A DNA stretch of 64,000 bases from Roseiarcus sp963751165 (lineage in GTDB: Bacteria; Pseudomonadota; Alphaproteobacteria; Rhizobiales; Beijerinckiaceae). The DNA is taken from contig CAVVTP010000028.1 in NCBI GenBank assembly GCA_963751165.1, forward strand, positions 145,996 through 209,995, read 5' to 3'. Below, piece after piece: positions 39,585-47,927 of this stretch. The translations under genes and the position numbers were made by a program. The notes under the pieces are model-generated. The model had not been told where the DNA came from. It did not search any database and saw only the letters and a program-made list of their open reading frames with translations. Numbering within the stretch: the first letter of the stretch is position 1; each line of letters starts with the position of its first letter.

Positions 39585-39741
39585 ACCAACCGGATCAAGG
39601 AGCTCGGATTGCGCCCGCGCCCGTGTCCACGCTGTCTTCGATCCGTTCGCCGCACCATCGGCGAATGACCGCCATTTTGCGGAACTACCGCTCACGACCT
39701 CTGAAGAATGCACTCGAGCTGATTTGCAGCGGCCATGGCCA

Positions 39742-40827
39742 TCAACCCGCAGCGCGGACAGGGCCATTGTCCGCCGCAGCCGAGCGCACGAGGTCGTGGA
39801 TGAAGGCAAGCTTCTCAATGACCGGCGGGGCCAGGACGAACGGATAAAGATCGGGTCGCCCCATCGCGCGATTGACGTTGTTCATCGCGAGCACGAACGG
39901 CACCCAGGCATCGATGATCTGTTGCATCGTCCTCGCGGCATAGGGGTCAAAATCGATCCGGGCGGTGTGTCCTCCCTCCTTGTCGATTGCGGGCCTTACG
40001 CTGAGCCCGAAGGCGGTCGCCATTTCCAGAGTGTCGACGATGTGAAGATAATGAGCCCAGGTTTCCGCGAAGTCCTCCCACGGATGAGACGTGGCGTAGG
40101 CGGAAACGAAATTCTCCTGCCAGTTCGCCGGAGCGTGCTGCTCATAGTGACGCTTCAGGGCGGCCTCGTAGTCCTGGGAATCGTCCCCGAACACCGCGCG
40201 ACAGGCCTCGAGCTTACCGCCGTCCCGAACAAGAACATCCCAATAGTGGTGGCCGACCTCGTGTCGGAAATGGCCCAGCAGACTGCGATAAGGTTCGTCC
40301 ATTGCCGAGCGGCGCTTCTCGCGCTCGGCGGCGTCGGCCTCGGCCAGCGCGATCGTGATCACGCCATTGTCGTGGCCCGTCATGACCTTTGCGGCCTGCG
40401 GCGGATCGGCCAGGAACTCGAAGACGAGCCCATGGGCGGGATCTTCGGCCCGGGTTTTCAGCGGCAACTTCCACCTTAGTATAGTGTAAAACAAGCGGTG
40501 TTTTGCGAATTCGAGTTCGCGCCACTGGCGAAGGAACAAGGGCTTCGAGATGTCAGGGATGGTGCCGTTGTGCGCGCACGCAACGCAAAGGCCATTTTCA
40601 GCCTCAGCCGGGGTCAGCCAATTGCAGACGTCATGCTCGGCGTTGGCGCAGAATCGTCGGGGCGCGCCGTCGCCCGCCATAGGGACCCAATCCTGGCCGC
40701 CGGCGGGCCTCATGGCCGCAATGATCGAGAGCTCTGGAACATAGCCGAGCCGATGATGGCAGCGGCCGCAGGTAGTGTTCTCGAAGTAGACGATATTATC
40801 GCAAGATTGGCACCTGAAGAGTTTCAT
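39742..40827 (-). CDS. Putative zinc-binding metallopeptidase
   Basis: 361 residues. The N-terminus has zinc-ribbon cysteines (MKLFRCQSCDNIVYFENTTC and CGRC, later CVAC), and the core has HEVGHHYW, a gluzincin-like HExxH, with DFAETWAHYLHIVDTL supplying the further ligands. It matches a widespread proteobacterial family of cytoplasmic putative zinc peptidases with no assigned substrate. The ATG at 40827 gives the family N-terminus; an upstream ATG at 40860 is less likely. Confidence 0.85.
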   Translation of the reverse strand: MKLFRCQSCDNIVYFENTTCGRCHHRLGYVPELSIIAAMRPAGGQDWVPMAGDGAPRRFCANAEHDVCNWLTPAEAENGLCVACAHNGTIPDISKPLFLRQWRELEFAKHRLFYTILRWKLPLKTRAEDPAHGLVFEFLADPPQAAKVMTGHDNGVITIALAEADAAEREKRRSAMDEPYRSLLGHFRHEVGHHYWDVLVRDGGKLEACRAVFGDDSQDYEAALKRHYEQHAPANWQENFVSAYATSHPWEDFAETWAHYLHIVDTLEMATAFGLSVRPAIDKEGGHTARIDFDPYAARTMQQIIDAWVPFVLAMNNVNRAMGRPDLYPFVLAPPVIEKLAFIHDLVRSAAADNGPVRAAG

Positions 40828-40922
40828 TGGGAGGCCGCCTCCAGTTCCTTGTCTCTGCAATCATCCGCTCGCTCGCGGTGGGGAAGACGTCGCGATGCGA
40901 CCCTCGCCTCGCCGCGAGACCG

Positions 40923-42044
40923 CTAAGCTTGCGGCTTCAGCCGCAATAGACCCTCGCGGGCCGCGGCAATCTCGCGCGGCAGGTCGGAAGGGCGAAGACG
41001 CTGTCGCCGAAGGAAGGGGCTCGACCGTTCCGCAATCGTCCAAGCCGCGCCGAAGGCCTGCTTGTCCGCCATGCGCCCCGCCTCCATCACCGGAATGGCC
41101 AGCCCGTCGACCAATTCTCCGATGGGCGGCGCGCCCTGGACGGACCAAAGCCGACGGAGGCGTCCACGCCAGAGGGCGCGCCTTTCGGCGCTGCCATACG
41201 GCTCGAGTATTTCGTCGCAGAAGGAATTGGGACATCGCGCGCGCAGCCGCAGCGTGTCCGCAACCCCTCCAATCGCCCGCCCCTCGGTGCGGGCCGAAGT
41301 GATGACCTCGATGCCGTTATCGAACCGGACTTGCGCGTCCCGGCTCAGGAGTTCGGCGACGAGCGCCTTGTCCTCGCCCAGTGCTACGCGCGGAAGACCG
41401 CCAATTTGCCGATAGGCTTCCGCGGTGACTGCCAGGCTCGCTCCGGAAATCGTGGAATGATGCGGCCAGGGGTTGTGCGATATGGGGTCCAACGTTGCGA
41501 ACACTTCTGTCAGCAGCGCCTCATATTCGCTTTCGAGCGCGCCCCTCCGGTGGATAGATTTCGGCAGGCGCCGGCTGTCCTCGTCGAGCGCCAGCCGTCC
41601 CAGGACGGCGTCTGCCCCGGCGTCGATCGCAGCGATATTTCCATAGATCCAGTTTGACGGCACTCGGCTGTCGGCGTCGGTCGTGAGGATCACCGGGCGA
41701 GCGGCTGCAAGAGCGTCGAGACGAGCCAGCGCGAGATCCATCGCCACCCGCCTGGCTTCGCCCGCGTTGGCCGCGCCAGCCGGGAGTCGCCCTTCGACCA
41801 CCTGCAAGCCAAACGGCAAGTTCGGCGCCAGCGTTCGGGCGCGTTCAGCGGTGCCGTCCGAGCAATCGTTGGCGAAGACGAATACTTCGAACAATGGCGT
41901 GGAGGCGCCGGATGGAGTTCTCTGATCCGCCAAAGCGCCGAGGCAGGCGGGCAAATGATCAACCTCGTTTCGGGCCGGGATCGCGACGGCGGCGCGAAGG
42001 CGCATTGCGGCGGTCCCGGCGAGCCGCGAGGGGTCAATATACAT
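40923..42044 (-). CDS. Glycosyltransferase family 2
   Basis: 373 residues with a GT-A fold: AVAIPARNEVDHLPACL, VFANDCSDGTAERA, and the metal-binding DxD in LTTDADSRVPSNWI. No membrane segment is evident, so it is a cytosolic enzyme. The start may be ATG 42044 or the internal ATG at 42005. It is the last of four genes (acyl-CoA dehydrogenase, PIG-L, methyltransferase, glycosyltransferase) on the minus strand and is 64 bp from the methyltransferase. Donor and acceptor are unknown. Confidence 0.85.
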   Translation of the reverse strand: MYIDPSRLAGTAAMRLRAAVAIPARNEVDHLPACLGALADQRTPSGASTPLFEVFVFANDCSDGTAERARTLAPNLPFGLQVVEGRLPAGAANAGEARRVAMDLALARLDALAAARPVILTTDADSRVPSNWIYGNIAAIDAGADAVLGRLALDEDSRRLPKSIHRRGALESEYEALLTEVFATLDPISHNPWPHHSTISGASLAVTAEAYRQIGGLPRVALGEDKALVAELLSRDAQVRFDNGIEVITSARTEGRAIGGVADTLRLRARCPNSFCDEILEPYGSAERRALWRGRLRRLWSVQGAPPIGELVDGLAIPVMEAGRMADKQAFGAAWTIAERSSPFLRRQRLRPSDLPREIAAAREGLLRLKPQA

Positions 42045-42108
42045 TCTGCGGTGGTCCCTCTACTGAAGCTCCTTGAACTCGAGTTCGCGCGCTTCGGTTC
42101 CCTGGAAT

Positions 42109-42688
42109 TCAACGACGACGTGCGACGTCAAGGCGAAAGCGCTCGAAGCGCTTCTGGAGTGTCGTCCCGAGAGCCGGCCGCACCTTCTCCAAGAGTTCGC
42201 TCGGAGGCCTCATCGCCGGAAAGCGGATAATTCGTCTCTCCTGTCCAATGGACCAGCATGAGATCGCCCCCGAGGGCGAGCGAGCGGACGATGCGCTCAG
42301 CCATTCGGTCCACGTCCCCGCGATTCAGGTAGTAGACGACTTCCGAAAGGAGAATGAGGTCGAAGGTCCCCTCCGGCCACTCGCCGGGCGCGGCGCTGCG
42401 GGCGAATCGAACCCATGGCGCGTCGGCAGAGCGAAGGCGAGCCGCACGAAGCGGTTCCTCCGCGATATCCGTCGCGAGGAGGCGGTCGCACCGCGCCGCC
42501 AGCCGACGCGTAAGGACGCCGATGGAGCAGCCGATTTCGAGTCCGCACGCATAGCGCGCCCTCGGAAGCGCCGCGAGAGTTGCATCATATTTCTCCCGTT
42601 CGTAGTCGCTCGTCGCGAAGCGCCAAGGATCGGCGTCCCTCGCATAGAGGCCTTCGAAATAGGCGCGCCCGAGCGAAACCGTCGTCAC
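42109..42688 (-). CDS. SAM-dependent methyltransferase, NodS-like (frameshifted near C-terminus)
   Basis: 192 residues after correction. The SAM loop is LEIGCSIGVLTRRLA, followed by LLATDIAEEPLRAAR and FDLILLSEVVYYL. Its length and N-terminus (AYFEGLYARDADPWRF) resemble NodS-type N-methyltransferases. As written the frame ends early with a low-complexity tail; dropping one base of the TT at 42196-42197 restores ERLLEKVRPAL and a stop at 42109. It overlaps the PIG-L gene by four bases. Confidence 0.8.
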
Positions 42689-43419
42689 GGCGCCATCTCC
42701 AGAAAAATCTCATCGCGCGCGAGGATGTCCTCGATCATCGCTCGCGGAAGCAGGAACCCTTCCGGGTCGTCTTCGATGAGTCGGGAAACTTGTGAGCGAT
42801 GGCGAAGGATCGCGGAGCGCTTGCGCTCCCGATGTTTGGCGGACGCAAGCCGCCAGCCTCGCGGCGGCCCCTCGGGGTCGCGGTCGAGTTCAACGCCACG
42901 GCCCCAAATGGAGTACTCGAACAGCCGTGCGCCTTGCCGGCGTTGAGCCGCGCGCGCCACGGTATAGGCGGCCTGATGATCGACGTGTCGGTCGTGACGC
43001 CAAGTCACAAAAATTGCTCGGGCGCGGGCTTTTGCCACGGCGTTTGCGATCGCGACGGAAGCCCGCTCCGCCTCGGCGCCGGACGAGGGGACAGCGCCAT
43101 CGGGAAGCCGAAGGAATTCGATCTGCGATGCGGCGACGCCGAGCGCGGCGGCGGCGGCCCGCGCCTCTTTCTCGCGCAACGCGCGAAGGCGCGCCGCGTG
43201 ATAGCTGCGAGAGTTCGGATGCGACCGCGTCCCGTCGCTGACGAAGACGATGCGCACCGGCCGGCCCGCGTCGACTGCCTCGAGGATCAGCGCGCCGCAG
43301 CCGAGGCTCTCGTCATCGGGGTGGGGCGCGACAATAACAGCGCCGCCTTCGCCGAGAAGGTCGGACAATCGCGCGGCGGGCAGAGCGTCGGCTGCGGCGA
43401 AAAACGCGTCCCTCTTCAT
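42685..43419 (-). CDS. PIG-L family deacetylase
   Basis: 244 residues of the LmbE/PIG-L zinc deacetylase family. Metal ligands are in VAPHPDDESLGCGALI and RHDRHVDHQAA. Such enzymes remove acetyl from N-acetylglucosaminyl groups on small acceptors (for example in mycothiol, bacillithiol and GPI precursors). Four-base overlaps with both neighbours mean strict co-expression with the acyl-CoA dehydrogenase homologue and the methyltransferase. The ATG at 43419 is chosen because the longer frame upstream is antisense-type sequence over the neighbour. Confidence 0.88.
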   Translation of the reverse strand: MKRDAFFAAADALPAARLSDLLGEGGAVIVAPHPDDESLGCGALILEAVDAGRPVRIVFVSDGTRSHPNSRSYHAARLRALREKEARAAAAALGVAASQIEFLRLPDGAVPSSGAEAERASVAIANAVAKARARAIFVTWRHDRHVDHQAAYTVARAAQRRQGARLFEYSIWGRGVELDRDPEGPPRGWRLASAKHRERKRSAILRHRSQVSRLIEDDPEGFLLPRAMIEDILARDEIFLEMAP

Positions 43420-44552
43420 GCGCGGTCGGCGAACCCGCCGCCGATCTCCGACAGGACCCATTCCGCGCCCTTGCCGAGCGCCCGGTCGAGTCCAGGCTGG
43501 CGGAGATAGGTGGCAAGATCGCGGGAAATGCGCTCGATCGGGTTGGGCCGAAGAAACGCTTGCAGGCCGATCGATCTCTGAACCCGCTCCAAGAGGTCGA
43601 GCGCGGCTCGCTCGACCGCCGAGCGTGCAAGACTGACGTAACCAACAAGCGATGCGGCGTCCATCTCGCGCCGCTCGAAGAGTGCGGCTGCCCGCTCGAC
43701 CCAGAGACGCGCGGTCTCGACGGCGATCGCCAACTCGCCTAACCGCGCGGACTGATGAGGATCGCCGCCTCGGCCGGTACGCAAGAGATGCTCGCGCAAG
43801 CCCATAAGCAGGGCTTCCATCCCTCCGGTCTGAACTGCGGCGAAGCGCCACGCGCCGCCCGAAAAATCCGGCTCTCGGTGATAATCCCCGGGCTCGCCAA
43901 GCATGTCCTCGGGATCGATCATGAGCCCCGTGAACACAACCGTCCCGCTCAGGGAAGCGCGCATGCCCTGCGCGAGCCAACCCGAGAGATCAACTCTTTG
44001 TCCCCGAGGAAGCCGCGGCAGGATCATTCGAACCTGGTTGGCTTCATCCTTGGCTGTAACGACCGGCCGCAGAATCTGGCCGGCCCCCGAGCAATAGATC
44101 TTGCGACCCTCCAGAACCAAACCACATTCCGCGCGGCGAATCCGCAGACCCTCCTCGTTCTCGTCCGCCGCCCAGACGCCAAACAATGCGCCGCGTCGAG
44201 CCTCGTCCGCGATCCGGGCGCGCTGCGCGATGGAGCCATAGCTCTCCACCAGCCGGATCGCATTGACATGGCCTTCATACAAGCGACCGAGAGGCAAACT
44301 CGCTCGACCGAGAACACGAAGCGCCATCGGAAGGATTCTCGCCGCCGCCTCGCCGCAAGCCAGCCCTCCCCCGCCAAATGAAGGCGAAAAAGGAAGGGTT
44401 AGAAGGCCCGTTTCCGCCAGCGCTTCCAGCTCCGCGAGCGGCTCACCGGCTTCATCCAGCGCTTGAGCGCGGCGAGTGGCGAGCGCGGCCACCTTGTCAA
44501 AGGCCGTGACCGAAGTCGTCTGCTCCGAGACACGCGCTGTTGAAACGCCCAT
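43416..44552 (-). CDS. Acyl-CoA dehydrogenase family protein
   Basis: 378 residues with the acyl-CoA dehydrogenase layout: helical N-terminus (LAETGLLTLPFSPSFGGGG), middle beta domain (LFGVWAADENEEGLRI; VLEGRKIYCSGAG), and C-terminal helical bundle (LERVQRSIGLQAFLRPNPIERISRDLATYLRQP). The substrate may not be a CoA ester, since members in biosynthetic clusters often act on other groups or as hydroxylases. It is first gene of the four-gene cluster. A four-base overlap joins it to the PIG-L gene. Confidence 0.82.
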   Translation of the reverse strand: MGVSTARVSEQTTSVTAFDKVAALATRRAQALDEAGEPLAELEALAETGLLTLPFSPSFGGGGLACGEAAARILPMALRVLGRASLPLGRLYEGHVNAIRLVESYGSIAQRARIADEARRGALFGVWAADENEEGLRIRRAECGLVLEGRKIYCSGAGQILRPVVTAKDEANQVRMILPRLPRGQRVDLSGWLAQGMRASLSGTVVFTGLMIDPEDMLGEPGDYHREPDFSGGAWRFAAVQTGGMEALLMGLREHLLRTGRGGDPHQSARLGELAIAVETARLWVERAAALFERREMDAASLVGYVSLARSAVERAALDLLERVQRSIGLQAFLRPNPIERISRDLATYLRQPGLDRALGKGAEWVLSEIGGGFADRA

Positions 44553-44987
44553 TGATCCGGCTCCCCAATCGAGGCTGTAACGTCACGGGCCATCTGGAAG
44601 TTCCCAGCAACCGCGCCCGCTCGGACAATGTAGCGATCCCAAAATCCAATCCGCTCCTCCTTTCTTCAAATCCGCTCCTCCTTTCTTCAGTCGAGGATTT
44701 CAGCTCAAATTCACCCAAGTCGTATATCTATTTCTTCGCGCAATGATTTTGATCGAGCGTTCCGATATATCCTCGTCGTGAGGCCCTCTTCCGAAAAGCA
44801 GCTGCTGCAAAGTGGCAAGGCGCCGCGGCGCTTTTGTCGCTTTGCGCTGAAGGAGTCTTTGACGGGCCACATGGCTTGCCGACCCGCAAGCGCTATAGAA
44901 GCCGGGGTCCTTCGTCAGTCGCGTTGGGAGTTACACGCGTTCCTGCATTCGCTATGTGTCGGGTCGGAACACCTTCGAGGATACCCC
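44553..44987. other. Divergent intergenic region with a 21-bp tandem duplication
   Basis: 435 bp between the divergent acyl-CoA dehydrogenase and enoyl-CoA hydratase genes. It carries two perfect tandem copies of a 21-bp unit (44648-44668 and 44669-44689, starting AATCCGCTCCTCC), pyrimidine-rich on this strand. Promoters for both directions must lie here. No gene was recognised. Confidence 0.6.
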
Positions 44988-45761
44988 ATGACCTACCAGA
45001 ACATCATCGTCGAGACGCATGGCCGCGTCGGCCTCATAAAACTCAACCGGCCGCAGGCCTTGAACGCGCTTTCCTCCCCGCTGATCGAGGACCTCAATAA
45101 GGCGCTGGAAGCGTTCGAGGCTGATCCCGAAATCGGCGCGATAGTGCTCACGGGCTCCGAAAAGGCCTTCGCCGCCGGGGCCGACATCAAGGAGATGCAG
45201 GACAAAAGCTTCGCCGAGGTTTTCCTGGGCGACTTCGTCTCCAGGTGGGAAAACGTGACGAGAAGCCGCAAGCCGCTGATTGCCGCGGTCGCCGGCTTTG
45301 CGCTCGGCGGCGGCTGCGAGCTCGCGATGATGTGCGACTTCATCCTCGCCGCCGATAATGCGAAGTTCGGCCAGCCGGAGATCAAGCTCGGCGTGATTCC
45401 CGGCGTCGGCGGCACCCAGCGGCTCACCCGCTCCGTCGGCAAGTCGAAGGCGATGGAGATGTGCCTGACGGGGCGCATGATGGACGCCGCCGAGGCCGAG
45501 CGCTCGGGGCTGGTCTCGCGCGTCGTCCCCGCCGCCTCGCTGATCGAGGAGGCGCTGAAGACCGCCGAAACGATCGCCTCGATGTCGAGGGCCGCGGTCT
45601 ATGCCGTGAAGGAAAGCGTCAACCGCGCCTACGAGACGACGCTCGCCGAAGGGGTGCGCTTCGAGCGCCGCCTGTTCCATTCGCTGTTCGCCACCGAGGA
45701 CCAGAAGGAAGGCATGAAGGCCTTCGTCGAGAAGCGGCCGGCGGCGTTCAAGAACAGGTGA
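44988..45761 (+). CDS. Enoyl-CoA hydratase
   Basis: 257 residues of the crotonase family from the ATG at 44988. The oxyanion-hole segment AAGADIKEM and the paired catalytic glutamates (GGGCELAMMCDFILA and FGQPEIKLGVIPGVGGTQRL) identify an active hydratase of fatty-acid or phenylacetate-type beta-oxidation. The reading frame extends further upstream but that part is not conserved-looking. It stands alone on the plus strand, convergent with the patatin gene. Confidence 0.92.
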   Translation: MTYQNIIVETHGRVGLIKLNRPQALNALSSPLIEDLNKALEAFEADPEIGAIVLTGSEKAFAAGADIKEMQDKSFAEVFLGDFVSRWENVTRSRKPLIAAVAGFALGGGCELAMMCDFILAADNAKFGQPEIKLGVIPGVGGTQRLTRSVGKSKAMEMCLTGRMMDAAEAERSGLVSRVVPAASLIEEALKTAETIASMSRAAVYAVKESVNRAYETTLAEGVRFERRLFHSLFATEDQKEGMKAFVEKRPAAFKNR

Positions 45762-45852
45762 TGATATAACAATACAATACTGTTACTGTGCCGAAATTGC
45801 GACAGTTTTTGGCGCCTATCCCCTTGAAAAATCTTGCTCGGCGCCAAATGGA

Positions 45853-45884
45853 GGCGCCCCGCTTCACCGCGCCGCTGGGGCGCC
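45853..45884. terminator. Possible hairpin at the convergent gene ends
   Basis: GGCGCCCC (45853-45860) pairs with GGGGCGCC (45877-45884) around a 16-base loop that contains the patatin stop codon. It lies between convergent genes (enoyl-CoA hydratase and patatin), where a two-way terminator would be expected, but no T-run follows. Confidence 0.35.
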
Positions 45885-46958
45885 CTTGATGGGCGCCTTC
45901 GCCGGCTCACGCCTCAGCGCCTGGTCGACGTCGAGCGTGCTCTCGACGCCGATCGCGTCGAAATTCGCCTCGAGCCAATGCTTGGCGTCGGCGCGGCCGA
46001 GGTCGCGCAATTCCTGGAGGAAGGGCCAAGAGACGTCGAATTTGGTCGCGGCGTCATAGCGCGCGAGCCGTCCCGCACCGCCAATCCGGTGCAGGCGCTC
46101 GAGCCTGTAATCCTCGCTCTTCAGGATGCCGGACCGGATGAGTCTTGCGACGAAGTCGGCGGCGCGGAGCTCCCCGAGCAAGGGCGAGTTGAAGGTGATC
46201 TCGTCCAGCCGGTTCTGGATCTCTTCCGGCGTGCGGGGAACCTGGTCTCGCTCGATCGGATTGATCTGCACGATCACGACGTCGTTGCATCGGGTCTCGT
46301 AGAACAGCGGCCAGAGCGGCGGATTGCCGGCGTAGCCGCCGTCCCAGTAATAGTCGCCGTCGACCCGGACAGCCTGGAACAGGGTCGGCAGGCAGGCCGA
46401 CGCCATGACGTGGTCGGCGGTGAGCACATTCCGCCGGAAAATCTCGCCGCGGCCGGTCCGGACGTTGGTCGCCGCGACGAACAGCTTGAGGTTGTCGCTC
46501 GCCCTGAGCCGTTCGAAATCGACCGCGGCGACGAGATGGTCGCGCACCGGATTGACGTTGAGTGGGTTGAACGTATAGGGGCTGACGAATTGAGACACGG
46601 CTTCGGCCCACGAGACGGCCCATTGCGTCCCTGGCCAGACCCGGCCCCAGGGGCCGAGCCAGGCGTTCAGGAGCTTGCGCTGGACGGGCGCGAGCGTCCC
46701 TTCGGTCGAGATCGAGAGCCAGAACCGTTCGAGCCTCGCGCGCCCTGCGTCGCGGCCCCCTTCGGCGAGGCCGGCAGCGTAAACCACGGCGTTGATTGCG
46801 CCCGCACTCGACCCGCTGATCCCGGCGATGTCGAGCCGCACGTCCTCGGCGAACGCGTCGAGCACGCCCCAGGCATAGGCGCCGTGCGAACCTCCGCCCT
46901 GCAGGGCGAGGTTCACTGGTTTCGCGGCGCCCGCGCGGTCTCGAAAGGTCTTGTTCAC
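45864..46958 (-). CDS. Patatin-like phospholipase
   Basis: 364 residues. The oxyanion loop LQGGGSHGAYAWGVL, the nucleophile in GISGSSAGAIN and the catalytic Asp in WDGGYAGNPP form the patatin Ser-Asp dyad. The GTG start at 46958 overlaps the bdhA stop (GTGA), so translation is coupled. In alphaproteobacteria this pairing with 3-hydroxybutyrate dehydrogenase suggests a part in polyhydroxybutyrate or storage-lipid turnover; this is inference from context. Confidence 0.92.
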   Translation of the reverse strand: MNKTFRDRAGAAKPVNLALQGGGSHGAYAWGVLDAFAEDVRLDIAGISGSSAGAINAVVYAAGLAEGGRDAGRARLERFWLSISTEGTLAPVQRKLLNAWLGPWGRVWPGTQWAVSWAEAVSQFVSPYTFNPLNVNPVRDHLVAAVDFERLRASDNLKLFVAATNVRTGRGEIFRRNVLTADHVMASACLPTLFQAVRVDGDYYWDGGYAGNPPLWPLFYETRCNDVVIVQINPIERDQVPRTPEEIQNRLDEITFNSPLLGELRAADFVARLIRSGILKSEDYRLERLHRIGGAGRLARYDAATKFDVSWPFLQELRDLGRADAKHWLEANFDAIGVESTLDVDQALRREPAKAPIKGAPAAR

Positions 46959-47740
46959 GCTGCGGTCCAGCCGCCGTCGATCGAGAGGTTCGCGCCGGTG
47001 ATCTGGGCCGCCGCGTCCGAGCAGAGATAGACGGCGAGCGAGGCGACCTGGTCGACGGTCACGAACTCTTTTGTCGGCTGGGCGAGAAGCATCACGTCCT
47101 TGATCACCTGCTCGCGCGTCATATTGCGCGCCTTCATCGTGTCGGGGACCTGGTTCTCGACCAGCGGCGTCCAGACGTAGCCGGGCGAGATGCAGTTGCA
47201 GGTGACCCCAAAGGTCGCGAGCTCGAGCGCGACCGTCTTCGTGAGCCCGGCGAGACCATGCTTGGCCGACACGTAAGCCGACTTGAACGGCGAGGCGACG
47301 AGCGAATGGGCCGAGGCCGTATTGACGATGCGGCCCCATTTCTGCGCCTTCATGGCCGAAACCGCGGCGCGGATGGTATGGAAGGCGGAAGACAGGTTCA
47401 CCGCGAGGATCATGTCCCACTTTTCCGGGGGAAAATCCTCGATCGGCGAGACGAACTGGATGCCGGCGTTGTTGACGAGGATGTCGACGGTTCCGAGCTT
47501 CGCCGTCGCGTCGGCGATCATGGCCTCGGCCTCTGCGCCTTTCGACATGTCGGCGCCGCTGTAGACGCACTTGACGCCGAATTCCTTTTCGATGGCTACG
47601 CGCGCCGCCTCGATCGCCTTCGGGTCCCCGAAACCATTGATCATCACGTCCGCGCCCTCTTTCGCGAGCGCGCGCGCGATCGCGAGTCCGATCCCGCTCG
47701 TGGAACCGGTGACGACGGCATGACGTTTTGCGAGCGGCAT
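46955..47740 (-). CDS. bdhA: 3-hydroxybutyrate dehydrogenase
   Basis: 261 residues of the short-chain dehydrogenase family. The nucleotide loop is VTGSTSGIGLAIA, NNAGIQFVSPIEDF follows, and the catalytic Ser/Tyr/Lys are in ASAHSLVASPFKSAYVSAKHG. The QFVSPIEDFP segment and C-terminus are typical of BdhA, which interconverts 3-hydroxybutyrate and acetoacetate with NAD. Start ATG 47740 with GGAGGAC upstream. It is the first gene of the bdhA-patatin pair. Confidence 0.92.
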   Translation of the reverse strand: MPLAKRHAVVTGSTSGIGLAIARALAKEGADVMINGFGDPKAIEAARVAIEKEFGVKCVYSGADMSKGAEAEAMIADATAKLGTVDILVNNAGIQFVSPIEDFPPEKWDMILAVNLSSAFHTIRAAVSAMKAQKWGRIVNTASAHSLVASPFKSAYVSAKHGLAGLTKTVALELATFGVTCNCISPGYVWTPLVENQVPDTMKARNMTREQVIKDVMLLAQPTKEFVTVDQVASLAVYLCSDAAAQITGANLSIDGGWTAA

Positions 47741-47927
47741 ATGGCGGTCCTCCGGAACAAAACCCGACTCGGCGTTTGGCCTCCGCGGACCTGATCCGCG
47801 TAAAACGGTCATATTGCATTGCAATGAAGCTGGGGAGGGGGAGCCGGCGATTCGGATGACAAATCCGCGGGCAGGACCTAAAACGCCGGAACCTGAGCAA
47901 GGCGCGCAGCGCCCGAAGGATGGACAG

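Noticed and set aside
42685..43980. Longer form of the PIG-L protein starting near 43980
   Set aside because: The extra N-terminus overlaps the acyl-CoA dehydrogenase gene in another frame and is Arg/Ser-rich. ATG 43419 gives the normal family length and a four-base overlap.
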